Assembly: GCA_008330645.1 (NCBI GenBank)
Contig: VLTN01000006.1
Span: 124,001 to 188,000 of the forward strand
Direction of reading: 5' to 3'
DNA: 64,000 nt
DNA from: Cafeteria roenbergensis
Lineage: Eukaryota; Sar; Bigyra; Bicosoecida; Cafeteriaceae
Part shown: positions 21,722 to 33,000 of the stretch, piece by piece
Layout: every line of letters starts with the position of its first letter
How positions within the stretch are numbered: position 1 is the stretch's first letter
Translations under genes and position numbers: made by a program
The notes under the pieces: generated by a model
What the model saw: the letters and a program-made list of their open reading frames with translations, nothing else
What the model was told of the DNA's origin: nothing
Database searches by the model: none

Positions 21722-21739
21722 CAGAGCCTTGCCAGCCGC

Positions 21740-24181
21740 TCAGGTGGAGAACTTGAAGGAGCCGCTGCGGCCGATGGCCTTGGCGGGCACGGGGAAGGAC
21801 TTGCCGGCCGCCGCGGAGTAGAGGGTGGCCGCCACGCTGGTAAACACGTTGGGGCCAGAGAAGGTTCCTGCGACGGTCCAGGAGAGGGTGGAGGAGGCGT
21901 CGTCCCAGGAGAAGGTGGTCTTGCGCACGTTGCCGGAGGTGTACCCGCTGGTGAGGCCATCGTCCTCCACGAGGGTGAAGGAGCCGTCGGCGCCTGCGTA
22001 GACCTGGACCTGGAGGGGCCCGCCGGGGAGGGCGTCGGTGTACTGCACCACGGGGCCGAGGGGGAGGACGGCGCCGGCGCGAGCGTAGATGGGGATGTAG
22101 TCGAGGCCGACGTTGGTGAGCTGCTCGGTGGTGCCTGCCTCGTGGGTCAGGGTGGTGGCGTACTGGTACCAGGTGCCGGACCCCACGGGGAAGTAGGTGG
22201 AGGACTGGTTGTTCTCGTTGAGCACGGGCGCGACCATGACGGAGTCGCCCACGAGCCACTGGGAGGTGAGGTCGTGGGTGTTGGTGTCGGCGAAGAAGCT
22301 AGCCATGAGGGGGCGCATGATGAGCTTGCCCTCCGTGGCGGCCCTGTACGCGAGCGAGTTGAGGGCGGGGATGAGCTGGTAGCGAAGGTTGAGGGCGTCG
22401 CGCATCGCGTTGGCCGCCGCGGGCTCCCAGAGGAAGGGGAAGTGGGGCGTGGCCGACTCGGTGGAGTGCACGCGCATGATGGGGAGGAAGACGCCGGCCT
22501 GGTACCAGCGGGTGAGGAGAAGCGCGTTGGTCTGGCTGGTGAAGCCGCCGATGTCGCAGGTGGTGTAGGGGTTGCCCATGATGCCCTGGTTGAGCATGTA
22601 GCCCGGGGTGATCTGAAGCTGCTGCCAGGTGGGGTTGATGTCGCCGGTCCAGTAGACGGCGCCCATGCGCTGCATGCCGGGCGTGTAGGCGCGGTTGATG
22701 GAGAAGAACCGCTCCGTGGCGTTGAGCGACTGCAGCGTCTCGACCTCGGCGAGGTTCCACCAGTAGAACTGGAAGTAGTACACCTCGCCCTCGTCGTTCC
22801 AGTATCCGGCCACGCCGTCGGTGCGGAAGTGCGCCTGGTTCTTCGAGTACCACTGCCGCATGGCCGGGATGGAGTAGTTGAGGTCGCGGCCGTTGAGGCC
22901 GCCCTCCACGAGCCAGCCTTGCGAGCGGGCGTACGAGAGCAGCTCGGTGTTGCACAGGCGGGGCTTGCGGATGCCCATCATGCGCATGTTCAGCGCGCTG
23001 CGGTAGTAGCTCAGCTGCTCCTTGGGGTGCGGGTAGGTCAGGTTGCTGTAGCCGAAGTCGGAGTACCAGGACCAGCCGTCGCTCGGGCAGTTGTAGTCGT
23101 CCTGGGCGGTGAACCACGAGAAGTCGCTGATGTAGGCATCGATGGGGTAGTTGCCCTGGCGGAACTGGGGCAGCGTGGTGTTGATGTACTCCTCGGAGTT
23201 CCACCCCCAGCGGCTGGCCAGGAAGCCGAGCGCCCAGCGCGGCAGCATCGACGGCGCTCCGGTGATGCTCCACATGCCGCGCGTGGAGGCGTCGATGTCG
23301 GCGGCGGGGATGAGGTAGAGGTCGTCGACCTGCGACCAGACCACGCTGCCGTCCCGCGCCTGCCACGACGCCGCCTGGAGGCCGATGGCGCTGTAGCCCT
23401 GGCTGCTCCAGTACACGGGCGCGTCGGACTCGCGGTTCTCCACGTGCTCGAAGCCGCTGGTGCGGGAGAGGGTGCCGGCGTTGGACTGGCCGGCGCCGCT
23501 GCCGTAGTACACCGCCGAGCTGTCGGCGTCAAGCGTGATGGTGGAGCCCACGATGGGCGTGGGCGGCTCGGTCTGGCCGCCGAACACGCGGTCGCTGGAG
23601 GGGAAAACGCCGGACGCGGACTTGAGCAGCCAGCAGTTGTCCTGCTGGTCAGGCACGGGCGCGTACACCCAGGCGGTGCACTCGGAGAAGGAGTCACAGG
23701 CGGAGCAGCAGCTTTCCTGCGTCTGGCCCGACAGAGCCCCGCCGTTGTCGCCGGAGATGCGAACCGGGTCCTGGGCATCGAAGCCGGGGCGCGCGGTGTC
23801 GCAAATTGAAGAACCGCCCGAGGGCTGGAGGAGCTGCCTCGACGTCACGATGGCAGTGCCCGACGGGTCCTGCATCGCGAACTGGGTCGAGTTGGGGTCG
23901 ATCATCACGGAGCCGAGGCCGCTGACGCTGATGCCGACCATGGAGCCGGAGTTGACCGTCTGGAAGGAAGGCGGAGCGGGGCGGGAATCGTCCAGGAACG
24001 GGTACTCCGTCACGGGGCCGTTCTTTCCGACGGACACGCGGAAGGCGAGGTTGGACTCGACCGTGAGGCGCACCACCCCGGAGGAGACCGTCTGCACCGA
24101 GATGCCATTGGGGATGGGGGTCACAGGCGAGGCCGCGGCCAGGGCCGCCGCGGACAAGAGAATCGCCACTGCGGACCGCAT
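21740..24181 (-). CDS. Secreted glycoside hydrolase family 31 enzyme with PAN/apple-like insert
   Basis: An intronless gene of 813 residues from Met at 24181; an in-frame Met at 24211 adds ten residues before the same signal peptide (M-R-S-A-V-A-I-L-L-S-A-A-A-L-A-A-A). GH31 enzymes are retaining alpha-glycosidases. The catalytic nucleophile motif reads G-Y-W-N-D-E-G-E (about residue 461). The acid/base motif is Y-W-T-G-D-I-N-P-T-W (about 508-520), followed by D-I-G-G-F and the R-W-Y-Q-A-G-V-F-L-P-I-M-R-V-H-S block. A Cys-rich insert at about 124-194, with S-C-C-S-A-C and C-T-A-W-V-Y, resembles a PAN/apple domain sitting between the N-terminal beta-sandwich and the barrel. There is no HDEL-type retention signal, so it is not a typical ER glucosidase II. 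Lysosomal, phagosomal or extracellular action is inferred. Confidence 0.93.
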   Translation of the reverse strand: MRSAVAILLSAAALAAASPVTPIPNGISVQTVSSGVVRLTVESNLAFRVSVGKNGPVTEYPFLDDSRPAPPSFQTVNSGSMVGISVSGLGSVMIDPNSTQFAMQDPSGTAIVTSRQLLQPSGGSSICDTARPGFDAQDPVRISGDNGGALSGQTQESCCSACDSFSECTAWVYAPVPDQQDNCWLLKSASGVFPSSDRVFGGQTEPPTPIVGSTITLDADSSAVYYGSGAGQSNAGTLSRTSGFEHVENRESDAPVYWSSQGYSAIGLQAASWQARDGSVVWSQVDDLYLIPAADIDASTRGMWSITGAPSMLPRWALGFLASRWGWNSEEYINTTLPQFRQGNYPIDAYISDFSWFTAQDDYNCPSDGWSWYSDFGYSNLTYPHPKEQLSYYRSALNMRMMGIRKPRLCNTELLSYARSQGWLVEGGLNGRDLNYSIPAMRQWYSKNQAHFRTDGVAGYWNDEGEVYYFQFYWWNLAEVETLQSLNATERFFSINRAYTPGMQRMGAVYWTGDINPTWQQLQITPGYMLNQGIMGNPYTTCDIGGFTSQTNALLLTRWYQAGVFLPIMRVHSTESATPHFPFLWEPAAANAMRDALNLRYQLIPALNSLAYRAATEGKLIMRPLMASFFADTNTHDLTSQWLVGDSVMVAPVLNENNQSSTYFPVGSGTWYQYATTLTHEAGTTEQLTNVGLDYIPIYARAGAVLPLGPVVQYTDALPGGPLQVQVYAGADGSFTLVEDDGLTSGYTSGNVRKTTFSWDDASSTLSWTVAGTFSGPNVFTSVAATLYSAAAGKSFPVPAKAIGRSGSFKFST

Positions 24182-24455
24182 TGCAGCCGCAGAGAGGGTG
24201 CGGGGATGCACGACGGAGGGCGCGAAGGGCCCGGGGGCGGGTGGGGTCCGGCCCTCTGCGCGCTGCAGCGGGGCGAGTGCGGGATCGCCCTTGTTGCGGG
24301 TCAGTCAATCTCGGGGGCTGACGAGAACTGCAAGAGCTTCTATCGTTCAGGTTCAACATGGCGACGTCCTCTGCACGAGAAAAGCTCGGGAGGACTCTGC
24401 CATCGGCGACAAAGTCTCGAGCGCCTCGCCCCCACGCTCCAGCGTTGCGCCCGCA
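24182..24455. promoter_or_regulatory. Short divergent promoter (GH31 / MRH protein)
   Basis: Only 274 bp separate the two start codons (244 bp if GH31 starts at 24211). A somewhat less GC-rich block around 24300-24360 lies centrally. Shared regulation of the two genes is plausible from the geometry alone. Confidence 0.55.
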
Positions 24456-26277
24456 ATGCGCGTCCTCGCCGGCGTCCTCGCCATGGCGGCGCTCGCGGCC
24501 AGCCAGTGCACGCAGAGCTTCCCCAACGCCACCTTTGACCTCAGCAAGCTGCGCGTCCCGCACGGCACGTGAGTGCGCTGTTCCCAATCTGCCAGGCAGT
24601 CCCGAGGCACCGCGTCAGAGCCCCTCGCCGCGGGGGCACCGATGGCTGGGACGCGCTGCCGGGCGTGCCTGCAGGTTGGCCCGCGGCGACGCGCGGCTTG
24701 GGAGCCGGGAGCCCGCCGGGATCCCCTTGGCGACTGCTGGCAACCCGAAGAACACGCGCCGCCGCCCCCCAGCCCCGCGCGCCGGGCTGTACGCGGCACG
24801 ATCCCCCCGCGTGCCGCCTCCCTCGCTGACACTGCGCAGGTACACTGTCCGCGACAACCGTGGCAACCAGAACGCCACCGTGGACCCCCAGAACCCCAGC
24901 TACGATAGCTACATCTACATGTTCAACGTGTGTGACAACGTGGAGCCGGACGCCTTCCCCGCGGGCCCCAGCTGGTCAACGTGCGAGACAACCACGGGAG
25001 CGGTGAGTACGGCGCGGGGCTAGCTGCCGGCCCCTCGGGCTGCGCTGCCTGCCGCGAAAGCTGAAGGTTCCGACGCCCTCCTGCTTGGCCGCGCCCTTGG
25101 CACCGCCGCTTGCGTCTCGCCGCCGCCCCCAGCCACTGCCTCGCTGCCCTAAATTCTCGCCGTTTGCGTCTTGGCTCTGGCTGCAGGGCCGCGGGTTCGG
25201 CAAGACGACGCTGAGCACCCCGTCGGCGGCTTTCCAGTACCTCTACCTGGCGGGCAAGAACGGCGCCGCCCCCTACGCGGAGTGCCACCGCCTTTCGGCC
25301 GACGTGGCGTCCCACCCCGGAAATGAGACGTGGTCCCTTGTTGAGCCCGGAAACCCCTCGCGCGGCGTGCAGGTGCGCTACGAGGGCGGCGACCTCTGCT
25401 GCGCAAACGGCATGAGCGCATGCAGCGACCCCCAGCCCCGCTCCCTGGAGCTCCAGTTCTTCTGCAAGGACGACACCGCCAACGTGTTCGACCGCGAGAC
25501 TGTTCTTGAGTACGGCAAGTGCCACTACAAGATCTGGCTCGACACCGCCAGCGGCTGCCCGACTCGTGAGCACAGCGGCCGCCGCCCAGCCGCGGCGACG
25601 CTGACATTGGCCAAGAGAGAATAAGGGGGGAGATGGGGTCGAAAGGGAGGGGGTGGGGAGGCAAGGGGAGGCGCCTGCGCGCCTGCGCGCGTTCCCCGAG
25701 CCGCCCCCTCTCTCGCCCCCTCGTTCGCCGCGCTCGCTGCACCCGCCGCCGCTTCCCCCGGGCTTCGACGTTTCCCCCCCCCGCCGCCGCTTGCCCTCCC
25801 TGTCTCGTTGCCGCAGAGTGTCCTATCGTGAGCGGCCACCTTTGCTCCGGCCACGGCGTTTGCGACTTTGACACCACCTCCAAGCAGCCGCGCTGCTTCT
25901 GCAACGAGGGCTTCCAAGGCAACAGCTGTTCCGATCCCGGTGAGCCTCGCGTGGCCCTTGTTCTAGCAGTTGCGACACCCCCGGCGCTCACTCGCTTGTA
26001 TCGCAGTGGTGTGGTGAGGTTTGCTCGCCCCTGCTCGTGACGCGCCACCGTGACACCTCCCCTCCTTCCCACCTCCCCTGCTGGCGCAGTCGTTGTCCAG
26101 TCCGGCCTCAGCGCGGCTGGCATGGTCCTCATCTTCGTGTCCATCTTCCTTGTCTTCTTCCTCGTCGTCCTGTACTACTTGTGGCGCAAGATTCGCAGCC
26201 TGCGCCTCGACCCCAACGCCTACAAGAGCCTCACAGGCGGCCCGGAGGCCGATGGCGCCGCCATCTACGACGACTGA
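24456..26277 (+). CDS. Type I membrane protein with MRH and EGF-like domains (mannose-6-phosphate-receptor-like)
   Basis: Five exons (24456-24568, 24840-25002, 25187-25565, 25817-25939, 26090-26277) encode 321 residues, with phases 2, 0, 1, 1 and GTGAG donors throughout. Exons track domains. Exon 1 is the signal peptide. Exons 2-3 form an MRH domain (about 38-218) like that of the cation-dependent mannose-6-phosphate receptor, with Y-I-Y-M-F-N-V-C, V-R-Y-E-G-G-D, R-S-L-E-L-Q-F-F-C and E-Y-G-K-C-H-Y; the Arg, Glu and Tyr of the sugar site appear present. Exon 4 is one EGF-like module (C-S-G-H-G-V-C ... C-F-C). Exon 5 holds a transmembrane helix (about 266-290) and a 30-residue tail with Y-K-S-L and acidic Y-D-D ends, possible adaptor signals. 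A lectin or sorting-receptor role is inferred; Atg27-like proteins are an alternative. Confidence 0.85.
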
Positions 26278-27070
26278 GCGAGCCAGCAGGCGAGCCCTCT
26301 CAGAGCTGGGTGGGCGCCTGGGTTGGGTGGAAGGGTGCCGTTTCGCCGTCAACGCTCCTCCAGCCCCTGGACCAATGTGCCTCCTATTTCCTGTTTCGCG
26401 CGCACCCCCCTCGCGTCGCGTTCTGTGGCCGCCGCGGCCGGGCCTTTCCCGGGCTCAATGTGTGCATGCCGAGCTGCAAACGCTGCCACAGCGTGCACGC
26501 CCGCCTCACTCGCCTCGGCCAGCTTCAGCCTCGCGTCCAGCGCGCGACGCATTGCAAAAGCGCCACCCATTTCGGCCGCAACTCGTCACCAAAGCCCCAC
26601 GCCACGCCCCCCGAATGAAGTCTGGACGCGCAGGGGGGCTGGGTCAGCCGCTCGCTCGGGAGTTGAAGCAGCGCGCTCGCGCCGGCTTGCTTGTGACTGT
26701 GTGCTGTGGAGCGTCCCTCGCCCCCGCCCCCCACACAGACCAACAGCGCACGCTTATTCCGGCAGGTGCGGTTGCGGGCGAACCAGCTGGCGTGTCGCAT
26801 GAGCTTTGCCAGGAACCTCGCGCAATGCGGCTCTGCATCGGGCGGTCCTCTCAGACGCCTTGAGCCGGCTGGCCGGCAAGGCCCACTAGAGCTCCTGACT
26901 GGCCGCCGCGAGACGGGGACGCCCCCACGCGCGGGAAGATCCCCCGGGAGGTGAAAGTGGGAGGGCCGATGGGCGGCCAACCCGGCTGCAGCGATCGGTC
27001 GGCACGAACGCCGTTCCTGGCGTCAACTCCGGCTCAGCTCCGTTTGCGCCGTGCCTCGCCCTTGCCGGCC
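26278..27070. other. Intergenic region upstream of the giant receptor gene
   Basis: A 793-bp gap, the largest in the window. It is slightly less GC-rich than coding DNA. Reading frames on both strands are short or look like composition shadows. It should hold the promoter of the giant gene; no TATA-like element or RNA gene is recognised. Confidence 0.5.
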
Positions 27071-30000
27071 ATGCTGGTGCTCTTGCTCGCAAGCGTGGCG
27101 CTGGCCCAAACGCCATACCCCAGTGAGTGTCGCCGGCTCGCGCGCGCGGCCTTGCCTCGGAGGGCCGTCGCTGAGGCCGGGCATGGACCCGATTCGCGTG
27201 CGAGGGTGCGGACAATGCCTGGGCCCGTCACATGCCGCTGCAAGAGCGCGCCCGTCCCCGCGTGGACGAGGCCGGCGAACCTGCTCCCGGTGCCACGCCC
27301 CTTTGCTTGCGGGGCCTGCCTGCTCCGCTTGCGGGGCTGCTCGGTCCGCGCGGAAGCGCTTGCGTATGGCAGGCAGAGAACATTGTCCGCACCTTGTGCG
27401 CTCGCTGCCCGCGGCAGCGACGCCCCCTGCCTTGCAGCAGCCGGTGTGGGTGGAATCGCATACTTTTCACCGCTGCGCTGAGTGGCATCTTTGGGGTGCG
27501 ATTCGCAGAGTCGCTGCCGCTGTATTTCCTTTTCAACCTGGACGCAAGCGTTCGCAACCTGGGCTCCTCGATCGCGATGCACGACGGCGATCTGGCGATA
27601 GGGCAGTGGAACCAAGCATATGTGACGGAGATGGGCTACGACCTGACGTCGTCTCAAGTTCTTCAAGATGCGACGCTCGCCAGCAGCGATGTCGACGGCT
27701 CGGCGCCGCCTGGCCCCGTGGGTGTGGACACATTCGGGGGCCTCTCAGTGGCGTGGAGCGACCGGCGGGCTGTGCTGCTTGCGAGCAAGGCTGGCGACGG
27801 CCAATGGGTCCGCGCCGCGGAATTGGGCTCCAACGTGGGCCGGCCGACGTCGTTTCAGGCCACGGCCTCCAGCGACATCCCAGAGCCTTGCCGGCTTGCG
27901 GCGCTCGGGTCGGCGTCGTCCGAGCAGTTCTCAGCGCGTATCGTGAAGGCTGCCGTGGGACCCGGCACGCTGGCAGTCACCGTCCACCTCTCTCGCCAGG
28001 ACGGCGCGTTTTGCCGATCCGTCGCCGTGTTCGAGGAGGCATGCCTGCCCGGCCGCGGCCTGGAGAGCCCCGCGGAGCGCCTTGCCCTCGACCTCCTGGT
28101 CAACGGCACCGTCCCAATGCGTGGCAACGCATCCGTCGCCAACGGCACCGCTGGCCGTCCGTGGCTGGTGCAGGCTGGACCCGGCGACCCGCGGCCGGAC
28201 GCGGGATATAGCGCGCTGCTTAACGCCACTTCTGCGATTGCAGTTGGGGAGCCCGGGTCCTGCCGCCGAGGCGCCGCTGGCCCGACCGCGGCCTGGGGAA
28301 GCCACCCTCTGAAGGCCGCTGCGGCAGCTGCGGCCAGGCCCCTGTGGCTGCGAACAGGCCTCGTGCTCTCAGACGACGCGTCGTTCGGCAACGCCCTGAC
28401 GATCTCAGCGGACGCGCTGGTTGTGGGGGTGCCAGACGCGCCCGGGGGCGGGGCGGCCGCCATGCTTCGGAGAGGGGCGCCGTTCCCGCAAAGGCCGCAG
28501 GCCGGACCGGGATGGGAGACCGCGTCTCTTGGGAGCCTGTCGGACGCTCTTGCTGTGCCGTCGGCTGGGGCTGCGGCGTGGCAAGCGGCTATGGCCGGCG
28601 CCACTGCTTGCCTTGCCGCCGACGTCAACGCCACCTCTGCTCTCGCCTGCTTTGAAGCGGCCCACGAAGCAACCATGAGAGCTGCCGGCGACGCTGCGGG
28701 GGGCTGGTTGCGCCTCGGATGGGGCTCCAGCCCGCTGGCCGCCACGTCTGACGCTGCGGCAGGCCGGCTGTGGGCGTCTCGCTGGCACAACGCGGGGACG
28801 CTCAGCCCGGGCCTCGTGCTGCAGGCAGCGTTTCCGGAGCAGGCCACCTCGGTCAGCACGGCCGGGTGGCGCTTTGGGGCGGCAGTTTCGCTTCGTGACC
28901 CCCTGCTCGTCGTTGGATCGCCCGGCGCAGACACGCACATGCTGCCGGCACGCGCGACGCCCGACGCTCCAGGCGTGGCCGGGGAGGTCGGGGCTGCCGG
29001 CTCCGGGGCCGTTTGGGCGTTCGAAGCGCCCGCCCGGATCGGCGGCGTCGTCCCCGACTCCCTCGTGGCTGTCGGCGCGCTCAGCGACGGCTGGAACTGG
29101 GAGCGAGCTGCGGAGACGAGTCAGGCGTTCCGGACCCTCGACGCCGGGGCGACGGTGGACGCCGCATCCCACGCAGCGGCGGTTGAGGCCGCCACGCAGG
29201 CGAGACTGCTGTCAGGGGCAGTGGCCCGTGCGAGGGCAGAAGCGGCCGAGCAGGCCGCAGCCAGCGCCACAGCGTCGGACCCGTCGACCCCCCAGGTGGA
29301 GCGCCGCGCTGCTGACCCGCTGAAGTGGCCTCGTCCGAGGCACGACGCCGGCGCCCGGGCTGGCGACCCGGCGGCAGGGGCGTGGTTCCGGGTCGATGGG
29401 GAAACGGCCGCCGCCCAGCGGCGGCTTGGCGGGGCGGCCGTGAGCGTGTGGCTGTCCGCCGGGGCTCACGCCACCCCAGGAGGCATTGGCCTGGGATGCC
29501 TGGCCTCGCAAGGCTCGGCAGGCGGGGGCATGGGCGCGTCCCTCGCGTCGCTCACCAAGGGCGACACGTCCTTCATCTTCGCCGGGGCCCCGGGCGTCAA
29601 CACCGTCTTCGTCACGCAGCTTCGCCGGCCAGTAAACGCCTCCCTGGTGGGCGTTGCTCCGGCGGGGACCAGGCTCGCCCAAGGCTCCATTCCCCGCTGC
29701 CAGGCTCTCGAAGGCGTCGTCGGCTTCGACGTTACGTCAGAGAGCAACGCCGGCGCGACGCTGGCCGTCAGTCACGGCACCCTTTACATCGGGGCGCCAG
29801 ACGCGTCCAACGCCGGCAGAGGGGCCACTGCACAACCGGGGCGCGTATATGTCAAGCAGTTTTGCTTCGAGACGGGCGTTGTCACTCCTTCCAGATTCCC
29901 CTTTTCTCGAGAGTCGCCCGGGTTCTGCTCCCCGTGCAGTGGCCAGCACATTGCACCGTCTTTCAGCTCCACAGCCGCGGAGTGCACCACTTGCCTTCGG

Positions 30001-33000
30001 GACTTGCCGGACCTCGCGATGGCTCAGCCGCCGGACAATTTCCCGTGCGCCTTCCAGTGCGATCCAGGCAGCTTCGGGACCGAATGCCGGACATGCAGCC
30101 AGTTTCAGTTCAGACAGGGCGCGTCTCTCCCCCCCGGGGCGATATGGGCCGACGCCAAGGACGTTTGCGGGTGGACCTGTCCGGCCGGCTTTCGGCTCCT
30201 GCCCAACGCCACTGGCTGCGAGCCACCGCCGCCTCCGGCGCCGCCCCTGCTTGCAGCAGTGCTCCCAGCCGTGGAGCCCTCGAGCGCGGCCGGACCCAAC
30301 GCAAGCGCCGCTCTGTCAGCCGTTGCCGTCGGCTCCGTGTTCGAGGCGGCATTCGCTGTGCCCGCCAACTACGACGAACCGGCCCCGCTGCTCTCTGCCA
30401 AGGCGCTCCTGTTCCCAGCCGCGGCAATGCCCGCGGTGGCAAGCCCCACCTCGGCGGCAATGGCGATCGACGTGGCGTGGACCCCCGTCGCGTCCCTGTC
30501 TGCCTGGAGCCTGGCAACGGGCGACGAGCTCCCGACAACAATCGCGCACGTGTCCGGAGTGCAGGCCGCGAACGAGGCCACTCGGGCTGCAATGGCCACG
30601 CTGGCCGCCGCCGGTGGAGGCAACGCCACCCTGGCGCAAATGATTCAGGAGGGCTCGGCCAGCGTGTTCACCGCCCGCTTCTCGTACATGCCGAGGGGCT
30701 TCGAGGGCGCCATCGGCCTTGCGGTGGGCAACGGCGGCGGCTGGGGCAACGCCACCCTCGCGCTGAGCCTGATCAACGCGAGCGTAGTCGCGGCTGACGC
30801 AGCGCTGTCAGGTCCCTGGCAGCTAGACGTCAGCGCCAGCCCCAAGGCCCCCGAGCTGGCGCGCTCTGGCGAAATCGCGTGGCCTCGCGAGATGCTCGCG
30901 ATTCCCGCGTCGGGTGCCGCGGCTGTTGCGTGGGCTCCCCCGCTCGGCCAGGCCGTATTCCCCTCGCTGGGGCTGGGTGACTTCCCCGTCCCTCACGACC
31001 CCACGCTGCAGACCCAGCTCTGCATCATGGCGCCCCCCTCCGTCCTGGATGCGGTGTGCTCGACAGGCGTGCTCCTGACGCTCGGCAAGCCGGCCTCCAG
31101 CCAGTGGCTGCCCCCGGCCCTCCAGCCCGCCCAGGGCGGCTGGCCGCTGAAGAGGGTCGTGGCCATCGTCGACGACCAAACGTGGTCCGGGCTCGACTTC
31201 GCTTTGGGCGTGCAAGCCCCTGCCTCAGGCGCTGCCCCGCGCGCTCGCTCGCTGGTTGTGACGGGGCTCCGAGCCGGCATGCTCCTCAGCCTGGCGGTGA
31301 GGGAACGCGTTCCCAACGTCGGATGGACGCCATTTTCTGAGCCTGCTTCGCTCCGCGTGCCGCCCGTCGCCGCCCCGACCGGCCCGGCGGCCGGGTCGAG
31401 CACCTCCCTGACTTGCTCGTTCAATGGCACAACTGAGTCTGCAGCGGCTCACCTGGAGTTCGTCCTCCCTCCAGGCGCCTTTGCAGGAGCCCGGCCGACG
31501 CTCCTCTGGCTGCTTCGCCCTCTGCGCCGCTGTGAGACGAACGCCACCCGCCTGCAGTGCTGGACCGCACCGCCATCGCCGCCGGCGCTGGCCCCACCGG
31601 TCCTCGCGACTCTGGGTGACTTTGAGCGAGCAACCTCCGGCTTGCACCCCAGTCCGACGTCGGAGCGAGCGCAGCTCAACGCCTCCCTCGGCCTCCTCGG
31701 CATCCAGGTGGCCGGCAACGGGACAGCGCCTGTGGCCAGCCTGCTGGGGGCCGGGGGCTTTGGGCGGGCCGTGGGTTTCCAAGAGCTGCTTCCCGGTGGA
31801 AGCATGGACACGCCTCTGCTTCTGGCAGAGCCCGACGGTGCTGTGCGGGTTTCACTTCACGCGGATGCCATCCCGGGGGGCTTTGACGTTGCGGTCGCGC
31901 TGGTGCTGCAGAACGAGGCGGGGCCATCGCGAGCGGGGGCCGTAGCCGTTTGCTCGGCGCCCGCTCCGGTGGCTCCGGCCGCCCCGCCCGCCGTTGCGTG
32001 GGACAGCTCAACTAGCCCGGGCGCGTCATCGCCGGGGCCTGACGGTGTCATTCTGCTCGGGCGTGCTCCCAGCTTCCTGGGACGCTCGCCACTGGCGGGC
32101 ATGCGGTTCGAGGCTGCGGCAGTGCGCGGTCCTGGCATGGGACACTCGTTCACTGGCACAGCCGACTCGCGCTCTGACCTACTGGTGCCAGGCTCGGGCC
32201 TGGACGCCGCCCTCGAGCTGTCGGCCCCACCGCTTTGGGCGCTAACTCACTACTGCGGCCGCTCGTCCGCGACGAATGCTGCGGCATTGGACGGCCCGTG
32301 GTCTTCGCCCGAGGCTGCAACCCTTGTTCCGGAGCAACACGGGACTGCTTGCGTGCAAACATCCGCAGCTGTCGCTCCGTCGGCCCCAGGTGTGCCGTCC
32401 ATCGTGCAACAGCAGGTGGCCCCGTCCGTGCTGGCGCTGATGTGGGATGCCCCGGCGCAAGTCGGCGGCGACCGCGTTGAGGAGTACTTGCTTCAAATGG
32501 CCGACTCGGCCACTGGCGTTGTGGCCTGGGAGCAGGTCCTGACCACGCCCCTGCAGCGCAACGCGTCGGCAGGCCCCGCGGACCACACTCGCGCGGTGGC
32601 CCTGGTTGGCGGGGTCGTGCCCTCTGCAGCTGCCCGGACGTTTCGCGTTGCTGCAAGGACTGCCGCCGGGGGCGAGTCCCAGTTCGGCCCGGCGCTCTCC
32701 GTGGTCTTCGATCGGGCTGTTCACCCACCCGGCACGCCCGGCCGCCTTGCCACAAGTCCCGTCACTCACCTCTCAGGGCCTGCGCTGCAGCTCAAGTGGC
32801 GCCCGCCGCTGGACACCGGGTCTGCGTCGGCGCCACTGAGCTTCGAGGTGCAGGTGGTTTCGACAAACGCCTCGCACGGCGTGCTGGCCAACCGCAGCTC
32901 CCCCTCGTCCTCGTCCTCGTCCTCGTCCTCCTCCCCTGTCCAGCAGCACCAGCAGCAGGCCACGTCGGTACTCTTCAACTCGTCGGCTGTGCAGTGCCAA

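Larger units (their letters stand above)
21195..21739. other. Convergent 3' intergenic region with simple repeats
   Basis: These 545 bp lie between the converging stops of the transporter and the GH31 gene. They hold a (TG)n run, G-rich stretches (21532-21551) and a 15-G homopolymer. Short reading frames here are not conserved. I see no RNA gene. Confidence 0.6.

Noticed and set aside
27232-27508. ATG at 27232 that opens the long frame upstream of the giant gene's second exon
   Set aside because: It lies inside the intron, gives no signal peptide and is followed by a good GCAG acceptor. The upstream ATG at 27071 yields a signal peptide and matches phase.
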